Source: Shimia biformata
GTDB taxonomy: Bacteria; Pseudomonadota; Alphaproteobacteria; Rhodobacterales; Rhodobacteraceae
NCBI RefSeq assembly: GCF_016888515.1
Contig: NZ_JAFEJK010000001.1
Span: 62,001 to 126,000, forward strand
Direction of reading: 5' to 3'
Length of the DNA stretch: 64,000 bases
Positions 55,132 to 63,600 of this stretch are shown one piece after another (position 1 is the stretch's first letter; every line of letters begins with the position of its first letter). The notes below the pieces were generated by a model. It made no database searches. It saw only the letters and a program-made list of their open reading frames with translations, and was not told the DNA's origin. The translations under genes and the position numbers were made by a program.

Positions 55132-55854
55132 ATGAACCGAACCGCCCGACTGTTCCAGATGATGCAGGCCCTCAGAAACCTGCCGCCCCCCGTCACCGCC
55201 GACAGGCTGGCGGACGAACTGGCCGTCAGCCCGCGCACGATCTATCGCGACATCGACGCCCTGCGTGCGCTGGGTGCGGTGATCGACGGCGAGGCCGGGT
55301 TCGGTTTCACCCTGATCGAAGACGCCACCCTGCCGCCGATGGGCTTTCACGAGGAAGAACTCGAGGCGCTTGTCGTAGGGCTGAAAGAGGTCATGGCTGT
55401 TGGCGACCCCGCATTGGTTCAGGCCGCCGAATCGGCGCTGTCGAAGCTCCGCGCCCGTCTTCCCAAAGCCCAGGCACACCGCCTGCGCCATGCGGTCCTG
55501 TCAGCCTATCGCCACGATCGCCCGCCGAAACCCGGCATCGACGCAAGAGTCCTTCGTCAAGCGGCCTGGGACGAGCGCAGCGTCAGCTTTGACTACAGCG
55601 ACGTCCACGGTGCTGCGACCCGGCGTATGGTCGATCCGTTGTCGATCACATTCATGCAAGCTAGCCATTGTCTGCTGGCTTTCTGCCATTTGCGTCAGGA
55701 TTTCAGGGTGTTCCGGCTGGACCGCATGTCAAATCTTGACGTCAGCACACAATCTTTCCGACCCCGCCGCGTACCGATGCTGCGCCAGTTCCAAGAGCAG
55801 TTGAAAGCAGCTGAACCCGAACGACAGTCGGCAATTCCCCGCGAAGACACATAG
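55132..55854 (+). CDS. HTH/WYL-domain transcriptional regulator (YafY-like)
   Basis: 240 residues. N-terminal winged HTH (TADRLADELAVSPRTIYRDI) and a WYL-type domain in the second half (RRMVDPLSITFMQASHCLLA, where the usual W-Y-L pattern is degenerate). WYL regulators bind nucleotides or other small ligands. The neighbouring divergent GST gene is the natural target. Confidence 0.88.
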   Translation: MNRTARLFQMMQALRNLPPPVTADRLADELAVSPRTIYRDIDALRALGAVIDGEAGFGFTLIEDATLPPMGFHEEELEALVVGLKEVMAVGDPALVQAAESALSKLRARLPKAQAHRLRHAVLSAYRHDRPPKPGIDARVLRQAAWDERSVSFDYSDVHGAATRRMVDPLSITFMQASHCLLAFCHLRQDFRVFRLDRMSNLDVSTQSFRPRRVPMLRQFQEQLKAAEPERQSAIPREDT

Positions 55855-55918
55855 CTGCCACTTTGTCGTCGTCGCAAAACGCGCTAGACTCGGTGACAAA
55901 AGAGATTTGAGGCTACCG

Positions 55919-57256
55919 ATGCGACCCCTTCTGCCGGCACTTGTCCTGACGGTTGGTCTTGCGCCCTTGGCGGCGCTTGCAAACCCTCCGCAATCCTCGC
56001 TGCGGCCCACGCTGCGCCCCTCTCCGGTTGCAACCATCGCGACCAAGGCGTCTGCAACATTCGATTCGCAGCGCCCGGTCCTGCGCCCCGAAACGCTTGA
56101 GGCTATCACCCTGGCGCCGGAACCGGCGGCGGGCAACCTGGGCTTTCAACGATGGATTCGCTCGTTCCGTGGTCGCGCCGTACAGCGCGGCATCAGCCCA
56201 ACAGTCTTCGACCGTGCCTTTCAGGGTGTGAAGTACAACGCCGACGTGATCCAGAAGGACCGCAACCAGTCCGAGTTCACCAAGACCCTGTGGGACTACC
56301 TTGACAGTGCCGCTTCCGACACACGCGTAAAGAACGGCAAGGCCGCACTGCGCAAACATGACCGTGTTCTCAGCCAGATCGAGCGCAAATACGGCGTCGA
56401 CAAAGAGGTCGTGACCGCCGTCTGGGGTCTGGAAAGCGCCTATGGCACCTATCGCGGCGATACACCTGTGATCGAGGCACTGGCAACGCTGGCTTATGAC
56501 GGGCGGCGTGGGCGATTCTTTGAACAACAATTGATGGCCGCGCTCAAGATCCTGCAATCCGGTGACACCACGCCGCGTAATATGAAGGGCAGTTGGGCGG
56601 GCGCTATGGGGCACACCCAGTTCATCCCAACTTCGTATCTTGCCTTTGCGGTGGACTTCACCGGCGATGGCAAACGTGACATCTGGTCGGAAAACCCGGC
56701 GGACGCGCTGGCCTCGACCGCGGCCTACCTTGCGAAATCGGGGTGGGTGAAAGGTCAGCCATGGGGGGTCGAGGTAAAGATCCCGCGCGGCTTTGACTAT
56801 TCCCTGTCCAATCGCAAGATCACCAAAATGCCACGCGACTGGGCCAGAATGGGTGTGGTCGGCATGGACGGTCGTGCGGTTCCAAATTATGGCTCGGCCT
56901 CGGTTCTGTTGCCTGCAGGCGCACGCGGCGCGGCCTTCATGATCTTCAAGAACTTCGCCGTGATCGAACGCTATAACACTGCGGACGCCTATGTGATCGG
57001 CGTCGGGCACCTGAGCGACCGGATCAAGGGCAAAGGCAAGATCAAGGGCGACTGGCCGCGCGGGGACCGGGCGTTGACGTTCAACGAACGCAAGGAATTG
57101 CAGCGCCGCCTGACCAAGGCCGGATTCGACACCAAGAAAGTCGACGGCAAGATCGGGCCTCTGACGATTGACGCAGTGCGCCGTTACCAGCGGTCGATCG
57201 GGATGGAGCCGGACGGCTATGCCTCGCTTGCCATCCTGCAACGGCTGCGCGGCTGA
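55919..57256 (+). CDS. Lytic murein transglycosylase, MltB-like, with peptidoglycan-binding domain
   Basis: 445 residues. Signal peptide (about 1-22) followed by a proline-rich linker (to about 70), then the SLT fold with catalytic Glu172 in VWGLESAYGTYRGD and the MltB pattern SWAGAMGHTQFIPTSYL. A C-terminal PG_binding_1 domain spans about 385-443 (LQRRLTKAGFDTKKVDGKIG). It cleaves the MurNAc-GlcNAc bond with anhydro formation. Its end is 9 bases from the convergent CHAT gene. Confidence 0.93.
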   Translation: MRPLLPALVLTVGLAPLAALANPPQSSLRPTLRPSPVATIATKASATFDSQRPVLRPETLEAITLAPEPAAGNLGFQRWIRSFRGRAVQRGISPTVFDRAFQGVKYNADVIQKDRNQSEFTKTLWDYLDSAASDTRVKNGKAALRKHDRVLSQIERKYGVDKEVVTAVWGLESAYGTYRGDTPVIEALATLAYDGRRGRFFEQQLMAALKILQSGDTTPRNMKGSWAGAMGHTQFIPTSYLAFAVDFTGDGKRDIWSENPADALASTAAYLAKSGWVKGQPWGVEVKIPRGFDYSLSNRKITKMPRDWARMGVVGMDGRAVPNYGSASVLLPAGARGAAFMIFKNFAVIERYNTADAYVIGVGHLSDRIKGKGKIKGDWPRGDRALTFNERKELQRRLTKAGFDTKKVDGKIGPLTIDAVRRYQRSIGMEPDGYASLAILQRLRG

Positions 57257-57265
57257 CCTGACCCG

Positions 57266-58969
57266 CTAGCCCTCCCCAACCAGCACGAAAGGCGCCCAGT
57301 AGCGGGGATGGGTGTGACGCGGGTCGTCGTCATTCATCAGCTTCAGGATCGACTGGCGCAGCGCCTCTCCACGAGATGTGCCATTGGCCATCTCGCCCAC
57401 CATGCCGGTGGTCAGAACTGACGTCGCATAGTCATCGACCGGCCAATGTGACACCAGGATCGACCGCGCGCCGGCATAAATAAAGGCGCGGGCCAGACCG
57501 GACAGCCCCTCGGCCCCCGGTGTGCCGTCGCTGCCTGCGGTGTTGCAGGCCGACAGGATGATCAGCTTGGCCGACAGCTTCAGTTCCGCCGCCTCAGACG
57601 CGGTCAGAAGGGCGTCGTCGTCTTCGGACGGAGTTTCTGGCGGGGTAAAGACAAGCGCGGGTTCCTCAAGCCCATCAAGCCCGCCGGCCAACAAACCGTG
57701 GGTGGCAAATGCCAGGATTTCCGCGCCCGACAGGTCGGCCTTCTTGACTGCGGTTTCGCTGGCGGCGGCACCAAGATAGAGCGCCTCGTCCCCGACCCCT
57801 GTCAGTTGCGCAAGCCGCCGCAGCTCGGTCCGGGTGTTGGGCAGTTGCGCCAGCCGCGCGACCTCGGACACTTTTTCAAACACGCCGCGCCCATGAAACC
57901 CGGCCTGTTCCTCGATCATTCCGGTCGCCTCACCCGGTGCCACCTCGCGGTAGCGGAAGATCGGATCACCAAAGCCGACGAAAGGCTGCGACGTCCCGCC
58001 CGTGGGCAGGTTGGCCGCGGATCGCCTGAGCGCCCGCAGGGATGAGACGTTGGGCAAGGTCGTCAACGCGTAGCGCCGGATCAGCCAGTCGGTGTCGCGC
58101 AATGCGTCGGCATTGTTGTTTTCACCCTCGGGCGCATCCCCCACGAGCACCGCCAGCGGTAGCGATGTCAGCGGCCCGTCGACTACCGTTATCAGGTGGC
58201 GGGCATCGCCAAAGACGTGTTCCAGCGGCTTCAGGAATTGCACATAGAGTTCGTGGGCAAGGTGGCGGTCAAACTCGTCCACGCTGGCCGAAATGTCGTC
58301 ATCCAGCGCCGCTGCTGATCGGTTGGCGGACGTGACATCCAGCATCTGCCGCAACAGCTTGACCTTCGACGCAATCTCGGACTCCGCCATGTAGACGACT
58401 GTCCAGTCGGCGGAATCTTTGCTGATCGCCCAGACATATGTTTCGTAGAACCCGGTCAGTGTCAGGATCAATGCCTCGTCCTCGCCCAGCGCATCCTGCA
58501 CTTCGGCGCGGGTCATGGGGCGCGGGTTGGTCAGTTCCTTGAAACTGGGAGATTCCTCTTCGATCTCGCGGTCGAGCCGGTCGATTTCGGCCCGTGTAGC
58601 GTCCATCCGGGCCTTGATCGTTTCGATCGTCACCTCTGCCTTGCGACCGCTCTGCCCCACGGCTTCCGAGAGTATCGTCTGATCTTCCTTCTGCCGGTCA
58701 GTCATGTCCTGCCGCCGCCGCAACAACGCGGCCAAGCGGGGATTTCCGGCCTCCTGCCGCAGCGCCGCCTGTTGCAGCGCCTTCGCTGCAACTGAAGATT
58801 TGCCACGCTGCACCATGAAGAAAACGTCGTCCCGAATGCCTTCGGGGGTGAGTTCCGGCTGTGAATTGGCCCATGCAAGGGCGGGCCAGATCAACAAGAT
58901 CAGGGCCCGGAGGAGGACACCGGGCCCCGAGAGGCGCTGCGCACAGCCTATCTTGGGAATGTGCGCCAT
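57266..58969 (-). CDS. Exported CHAT-domain cysteine protease
   Basis: 567 residues. A hydrophobic segment near the N-terminus (about residues 19-33, ending AWA) is a likely signal peptide. A helical coiled-coil region spans about 60-145. The CHAT domain (about 290-567) has the His-Cys dyad: His424 in FATHGLLAGG and Cys475 in LSACNTAG, followed by EGLSGLARAFIYAG and SHWPVDD. CHAT is the caspase-related fold found with TPR proteins. TPR units are absent in this protein but occur in the neighbour. Starts 13 bases after the PPC gene stop. Confidence 0.92.
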   Translation of the reverse strand: MAHIPKIGCAQRLSGPGVLLRALILLIWPALAWANSQPELTPEGIRDDVFFMVQRGKSSVAAKALQQAALRQEAGNPRLAALLRRRQDMTDRQKEDQTILSEAVGQSGRKAEVTIETIKARMDATRAEIDRLDREIEEESPSFKELTNPRPMTRAEVQDALGEDEALILTLTGFYETYVWAISKDSADWTVVYMAESEIASKVKLLRQMLDVTSANRSAAALDDDISASVDEFDRHLAHELYVQFLKPLEHVFGDARHLITVVDGPLTSLPLAVLVGDAPEGENNNADALRDTDWLIRRYALTTLPNVSSLRALRRSAANLPTGGTSQPFVGFGDPIFRYREVAPGEATGMIEEQAGFHGRGVFEKVSEVARLAQLPNTRTELRRLAQLTGVGDEALYLGAAASETAVKKADLSGAEILAFATHGLLAGGLDGLEEPALVFTPPETPSEDDDALLTASEAAELKLSAKLIILSACNTAGSDGTPGAEGLSGLARAFIYAGARSILVSHWPVDDYATSVLTTGMVGEMANGTSRGEALRQSILKLMNDDDPRHTHPRYWAPFVLVGEG

Positions 58970-58982
58970 GGGGAGTGCCGCC

Positions 58983-59693
58983 TCAGTTCGTCAGGATGTA
59001 ATAGCTGTTGCGGATACGGCCCATGTTCTTCACGCCAATGAAGAAATACCCATCCCACGCAGGGGTCCACGAGCAATAAAGCTTGTCGGAATAGCTGCGA
59101 TCCAGGCACATTACGTTGCCATTTTCATCGGTCACGACCAGGTCCAGATCGGCGTCTCCGTCACCGATAATGGCAAGCTCGGCCAGGCGCCCACCATAGA
59201 AGGGCACCTTGAAGATATCCGTCTTGCCCGCCCGCAGGCGTGACAGAGTTCTGGACGCCCCACCGATCCGGCCGCGGGATCCTTCGGCTTCGACGTCCTC
59301 GATCAGACCCAATAGCGCCTCGTCACCTGCGGCATACTCCTTGGCCGCGGCAAGCATGGCGACAGCGTCGGCGGGAATGTCCTTGCCCTCGCCTTCTTCG
59401 ACTCCGTCGTGGCCTTCGACGTCCTTGGTTTCCTTGTCGCGTTCGACGTCTTCGATGCCCAGCGACATCATCACCTGCGCTGCGGCCAGCGCCGCGACCG
59501 CATTCTTGTTGGCCACCGCATAGGCGAACATGTCATGCGCCATGGCTGCCTGAGCCACCGCACCGCCATCGCCATCTGCCATCGCCATGGCGTTTTCGCC
59601 GCTCTTGTCTTCAGAGGCCATCGTCGCCGGGGCCGAAACCGCGATCAGCGCGGTGGCGCACATCAACGAGGCAATCAGTTTACGAGTGATCAT
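58983..59693 (-). CDS. Exported PPC-domain protein with acidic linker
   Basis: 236 residues. A signal peptide (to about residue 28, PATMAS) and an alanine-rich helical part (40-80) lead to a strongly acidic linker (81-107, EDVERDKETKDVEGHDGVEE). A pre-peptidase C-terminal (PPC)-like beta domain (about 155-236) has the pattern FKVPFYGG, DADLDLVVTDENGN, DGYFFIGVKN and two Cys (196, 207) that could form a disulfide. PPC domains usually accompany secreted proteases. Start at the ATG at 59693 with AAAAGGA. Upstream of the CHAT gene. Confidence 0.8.
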   Translation of the reverse strand: MITRKLIASLMCATALIAVSAPATMASEDKSGENAMAMADGDGGAVAQAAMAHDMFAYAVANKNAVAALAAAQVMMSLGIEDVERDKETKDVEGHDGVEEGEGKDIPADAVAMLAAAKEYAAGDEALLGLIEDVEAEGSRGRIGGASRTLSRLRAGKTDIFKVPFYGGRLAELAIIGDGDADLDLVVTDENGNVMCLDRSYSDKLYCSWTPAWDGYFFIGVKNMGRIRNSYYILTN

Positions 59694-59785
59694 GTGCAAT
59701 CCTTTTGAGAAGTATTTGAATGTCCTTATGCGTTAACAATGGCGATTTGCCTTACGTCAATCCACTGTTTTTTGGTGACAAATCC

Positions 59786-59791
59786 TGTCAA
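59786..59791 (-). promoter_or_regulatory. Possible -35 element in the TPR-PPC gap
   Basis: On the minus strand a TTGACA hexamer lies here, in the 132-base gap between the TPR gene stop and the PPC gene start. A second TTGACG at 59755-59760 has a weak GTTAAC 17 bases on. Either could give the PPC-CHAT pair its own transcript. Confidence 0.3.
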
Positions 59792-59825
59792 AAACGGCCT
59801 GGAGGGTCAGGTTTTACAGACCATT

Positions 59826-62507
59826 TCACTGACTTCCGGCTTCACGCAGTTCCCGCGCAAGCGCCCAGCCGAACACGGCCTGATTCACCACCCTGTCCCG
59901 GTCGGCCTGTTGATTGCGCACGATTTCCCCGGCCAGCGCGGCCTCTTCCTGGAATGAAAAGAAGATGTCGTTGGACCGCAGCATATTCACGTAAGCGCGG
60001 TCATATTTTTCCATGTCGAAACTCTGGTTGGCGTCCTGCGTCAACAGCCAGGACATTGGCACACCGGCGCGGAAACCTTCATTGGGCAGCTGCTTCATGG
60101 CCTTTTCATAGGCGTCCAGCGACTCTTCATGACGGCCGTTCCTGGCCAAAGCATATGCATAGTTTGCAAAAAGCATCATCCCGTCGTTGGGCAGCAGCCG
60201 GGCCACAAGTTTCTCGTCACGGGCCACTGGGTCGATGGCGGCCAAGGCCTCGGCGTTTTTGTTCTGGGCCAGCATCGTGTTGACGTAGTTGCCCAGAATG
60301 TCGCGCCAAAGGCGCGGGGCATAGCTGTCGTAATCGATTTCCTCAAACGCCTTCGAGACCATCGTTGTAGCCAGGTCGGTCTGGCCCAGGAACCACAGCG
60401 AATAGGCCTGCTGAACTTCAAGGAAGCCGACCACATCCCGCCGGTGCCAGGGTGAAGCGCGGTATTGCCGGGTAGCAAGCTGGATCAGGTCCAGGGCATC
60501 CTGATAAAAGCCGCGTTCGGACAGGGCGAAAGCATAGCTGAGCCGCGCAACCACCTGCCATTGGTGGTCATCCGGCAGCATTCGGCTAAGGGCACGGATA
60601 TGAAAAGCCTGGGCCTGAAACGCGCGCTCGTTTGACAAGATGCCGGTGGCAATATTGGCGCGGAACACCGGCAGAAGCGCCATAAGCATCGGCGGCGCCT
60701 TGGCTTGCTCTGCCCAGTCCCGGAAGGAAAAGTAAAACTCATCTGCCTCGGCCTGAGTCAGTATCTCGTATATCCCGGACCCAATCAGGGTCATGCTGGT
60801 GAACATGCCCCAAGGCGACAGATCATCACCCGGATCATGGGCCGCAAAATACGCGGTGTGGATTTCGCGCCGCTCGGCATCGTTTTCCAGCGCGCCTGCA
60901 TAGGCAAAATGCAAAACATGGACCAGTGTCCGCACCTCATCCGTCAGATCGGTGCGCCGCAAAAGACGATCAAGATACGGCTTGCCCCTTTCGGGCTCGT
61001 ATTCGCGTGACCAGACATGGGCGATCAACGAGGCGATATCAAACCAGGGAGAGTTGGCCGGAATGCTTTTTGGCCCAACCGCCCGCGCCATGTTGCGGGC
61101 CTTGTCCAGCGCGCCTTCTGCCGGGCCGATCTCTCCAAGAAGCGCATGGTAGAGCCCACGATTGAGCGCCACCAGCAGCTTGTCAGACGTTTTGCGTTTT
61201 TCGTATGCTGCCAGTTCACGCCCGATCCAGATATAGCGCCCTTCGAAAAACGCCTTCAACAGGGGCGCGCCGTCTTCGGTCAGCACCAGATCGCCCCCTG
61301 CCTTTCCCAACCCCAGTTCGTCGGCATAGGGATAGGTCTCGGGGTCGATCCGGGTCAGGTCCATCAGGTTTCGTATCTTGAGCGCATCTTCATGGTTCGC
61401 CGAGCGCACCTCGCGGATGGCGGCATAGGACCGCTGGATCGCCTCTTGCGCCATGGCCTGATCACCTGTGGCACGGCCGACATAGTAAATGTCACGCTCG
61501 ATGAACCCGGTAACAAGCGCGAAATCCCGCCCCTTGTCTTCCAGCTCTTTCAATGCCTCATTTGCCATGCGCAGGGCAGTGTCGTAGTCCTTTTGCCGCA
61601 GTTTCAGCGTAATCATGTTCTGACGGGCAAAGTAGTATTTCACCGAACCCGGCGCGGATGTCGCCAGCCTGTCCAGGTTCTTCTGCAAAAGAGGCTCACC
61701 CCGCGCAAAGTCGCGGTTTTCAACGAAAATGCGCCCCAGTACCTCTTCGGCGAGCGTCAGGTTGGTGTCTGCGGCCCGCTCGTCACTGGTAATCAGATCG
61801 TGCAGGAAGCGGGCATCGGTGACCAGTTTCTTTGAATACCTGTCGGTGCGCCGCTGCGCGATCAGATCCAGGCGCCACAGATCGACATATTGCCCGAATG
61901 AACCCTTTTCCTCTTCCAGGAAATTATCCAGCAGCCCCGCCCGCAATTCGAACTCATCAGCGGCGCGCGTCCGTGATGTGGCATAAGCCAGCCAGACCGC
62001 GCCTTCGCGTTTCCAGTTTTGCGATGTTTTTTCGCCAGCGTCCTGATGAAGCGCACGGAACACGACTTCGGCTTCTTCGTATTTCTTTTGCCGGTAAAGC
62101 ACCTTGCCCAGCAGGACCATGGCCTCGGACCGGGTGTTGTTGTCCCGGTGATCGGGCGTGTCCATCGCGCGCACGATGGGCACCAGCCATTTTTCGGCGG
62201 TGACATAATCCTTTTCCCGCCGTGCGAGTTTCGCCAGTTTTAGGTCGGGCCACCAGAAGGACGGGTGACCAGCAAACCAATCCTCATAGTTGTTGTGTTC
62301 TTCCTCTAGCGCATGGGCAAGATCCCAGGCCTCTTTCTTGCGGCCTTGGTTGTAAAGCTTGTCGACTTCGCCCAGCTTGCCAGCAAACACCAAGAGGTAA
62401 TCGGCTGGGGACTCAAAGCTGGTTTCCTGAGCCGTGACAGGCGGCGCGACCATCATCAGCGACAGGAACGCCGCCGATTTCAGGAATGTCGCCGCCCATC
62501 GTTTCAT
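59826..62507 (-). CDS. Exported 893-residue helical-repeat (TPR-like) protein
   Basis: Signal peptide (about 1-26, ending PVTAQE). The rest is almost wholly alpha-helical repeats with TPR-like spacing, clear at LGKVLYRQKKYEEAEVVFRA, RQNMITLKLRQKDYDTALRM and YALARNGRHEESLDAYEKAM, and more degenerate in between. No enzymatic motif was seen. It probably acts as scaffold or regulator for the CHAT and trypsin-like proteases encoded next to it; in other bacteria TPR and CHAT often lie in one chain. Starts 13 bases after the trypsin-like gene stop. Confidence 0.85.
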   Translation of the reverse strand: MKRWAATFLKSAAFLSLMMVAPPVTAQETSFESPADYLLVFAGKLGEVDKLYNQGRKKEAWDLAHALEEEHNNYEDWFAGHPSFWWPDLKLAKLARREKDYVTAEKWLVPIVRAMDTPDHRDNNTRSEAMVLLGKVLYRQKKYEEAEVVFRALHQDAGEKTSQNWKREGAVWLAYATSRTRAADEFELRAGLLDNFLEEEKGSFGQYVDLWRLDLIAQRRTDRYSKKLVTDARFLHDLITSDERAADTNLTLAEEVLGRIFVENRDFARGEPLLQKNLDRLATSAPGSVKYYFARQNMITLKLRQKDYDTALRMANEALKELEDKGRDFALVTGFIERDIYYVGRATGDQAMAQEAIQRSYAAIREVRSANHEDALKIRNLMDLTRIDPETYPYADELGLGKAGGDLVLTEDGAPLLKAFFEGRYIWIGRELAAYEKRKTSDKLLVALNRGLYHALLGEIGPAEGALDKARNMARAVGPKSIPANSPWFDIASLIAHVWSREYEPERGKPYLDRLLRRTDLTDEVRTLVHVLHFAYAGALENDAERREIHTAYFAAHDPGDDLSPWGMFTSMTLIGSGIYEILTQAEADEFYFSFRDWAEQAKAPPMLMALLPVFRANIATGILSNERAFQAQAFHIRALSRMLPDDHQWQVVARLSYAFALSERGFYQDALDLIQLATRQYRASPWHRRDVVGFLEVQQAYSLWFLGQTDLATTMVSKAFEEIDYDSYAPRLWRDILGNYVNTMLAQNKNAEALAAIDPVARDEKLVARLLPNDGMMLFANYAYALARNGRHEESLDAYEKAMKQLPNEGFRAGVPMSWLLTQDANQSFDMEKYDRAYVNMLRSNDIFFSFQEEAALAGEIVRNQQADRDRVVNQAVFGWALARELREAGSQ

Positions 62508-62520
62508 TTGGGGCCCCGCC

Positions 62521-63585
62521 TTAGTTCGCGTTCACGGTGGCGTTCAGCCAGTCCACATAATTCGACACACGGGTATAGGCCGAGAAAAGCGCGTTTTCAG
62601 CGCAGGACTTGCCCGAGGACGACGACATGCCCCAGCTGACAACGCCGGCCTGGATAAACTTGCCCTCACCCAGCGGCACCACCAACGGCCCGCCCGAGTC
62701 ACCGTTGCACGAGGTCTTGCCGCCCTCGAACGTGCCCGAACACAACATGTTTTCCGACATCGGAGCGCGCACGTATTTGATCAGTTCAGCCCAGACAAGT
62801 TCTGCCTCGGCCTGTTTCAGGCCAAATGCCTGTGCCGCCAGCCCAATGCCCTGCGCGGCGGATTTCGCGCGCGCTTCCAGCATCATCTGGTTGCACATGT
62901 CGCGGCTCATCATCTGGATCTCGGCTTCGCGCATAACTGGTGTCCGCTCACCGCCCTCAACCAGCCCCCAGCCGGTCACTACGGTTTTCACACCTGGCTG
63001 GTCCAGCATGTCGCCAAACTGTGCATCGGGAACCTTGATCGTCTCAAAGGGAACGCGGGGCGCGCGAGCAAGCTTGATAAGCGCGATGTCATTGTCGAAC
63101 TCGGTCCCGACATAGTCAGGATACCGATAGACCGCCTCAACCGGGATCACGTCTCCTTTGGCCGGGTCAATCTCGACCGACCCAAGATAGACCGAGATCG
63201 CCTGCGGGTTCAGGTCGCGGTAAACACCGTTCTTGTCTGCCATGTGGACACAATGCGCGGCAGTCAGAACCCAGGTGTCCAGCACCATTGACCCACCGCA
63301 GAACTGACTATTGTAGTCGACCGCGCCGCCATTGATCAGCAACGCCACCTGCCATGGCCATTCGCCTTCATCCGCTGGCTGGCCACCGATTACACGGGCA
63401 CCGCTGTCGTCGGCCTTCTCGGCGGCCATCGCCGAGCGCGCGGCCTTTTTGCCTGCTTCTGCAAACGCAAAGGGCGAAGCCACGTCCGGCGCAATTTCCG
63501 GCATGGCAAGCTCTTGTGCACTGGCCGGGAATGCCAGCCCCGCCGCCAATACCAGGCCAGCTGCAATCTGGGTAATTTGGTTCAT
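62521..63585 (-). CDS. Exported S1-family (trypsin-fold) serine protease zymogen
   Basis: 354 residues. Signal peptide (to about 23), a propeptide (24-64) ending in Arg64, then the mature N-terminus VIGG (65-68). Catalytic triad: His111 (TAAHC), Asp166 (DNDIALI), Ser297 (GDSGGP). The residue six before Ser297, which sets trypsin specificity, is Thr291 instead of Asp, so it should not cut after Arg or Lys itself. The Cys231-Cys282 loop is about 50 residues against about 13 in typical enzymes. Start at MNQITQIAAG, where GGAG sits nine bases upstream. Confidence 0.92.
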   Translation of the reverse strand: MNQITQIAAGLVLAAGLAFPASAQELAMPEIAPDVASPFAFAEAGKKAARSAMAAEKADDSGARVIGGQPADEGEWPWQVALLINGGAVDYNSQFCGGSMVLDTWVLTAAHCVHMADKNGVYRDLNPQAISVYLGSVEIDPAKGDVIPVEAVYRYPDYVGTEFDNDIALIKLARAPRVPFETIKVPDAQFGDMLDQPGVKTVVTGWGLVEGGERTPVMREAEIQMMSRDMCNQMMLEARAKSAAQGIGLAAQAFGLKQAEAELVWAELIKYVRAPMSENMLCSGTFEGGKTSCNGDSGGPLVVPLGEGKFIQAGVVSWGMSSSSGKSCAENALFSAYTRVSNYVDWLNATVNAN

Positions 63586-63600
63586 ACAGAAATACTCCAT

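Noticed and set aside
55913-57241. 442-codon open frame antisense to the lytic transglycosylase gene
   Set aside because: Complementary shadow of a gene with intact catalytic motifs.
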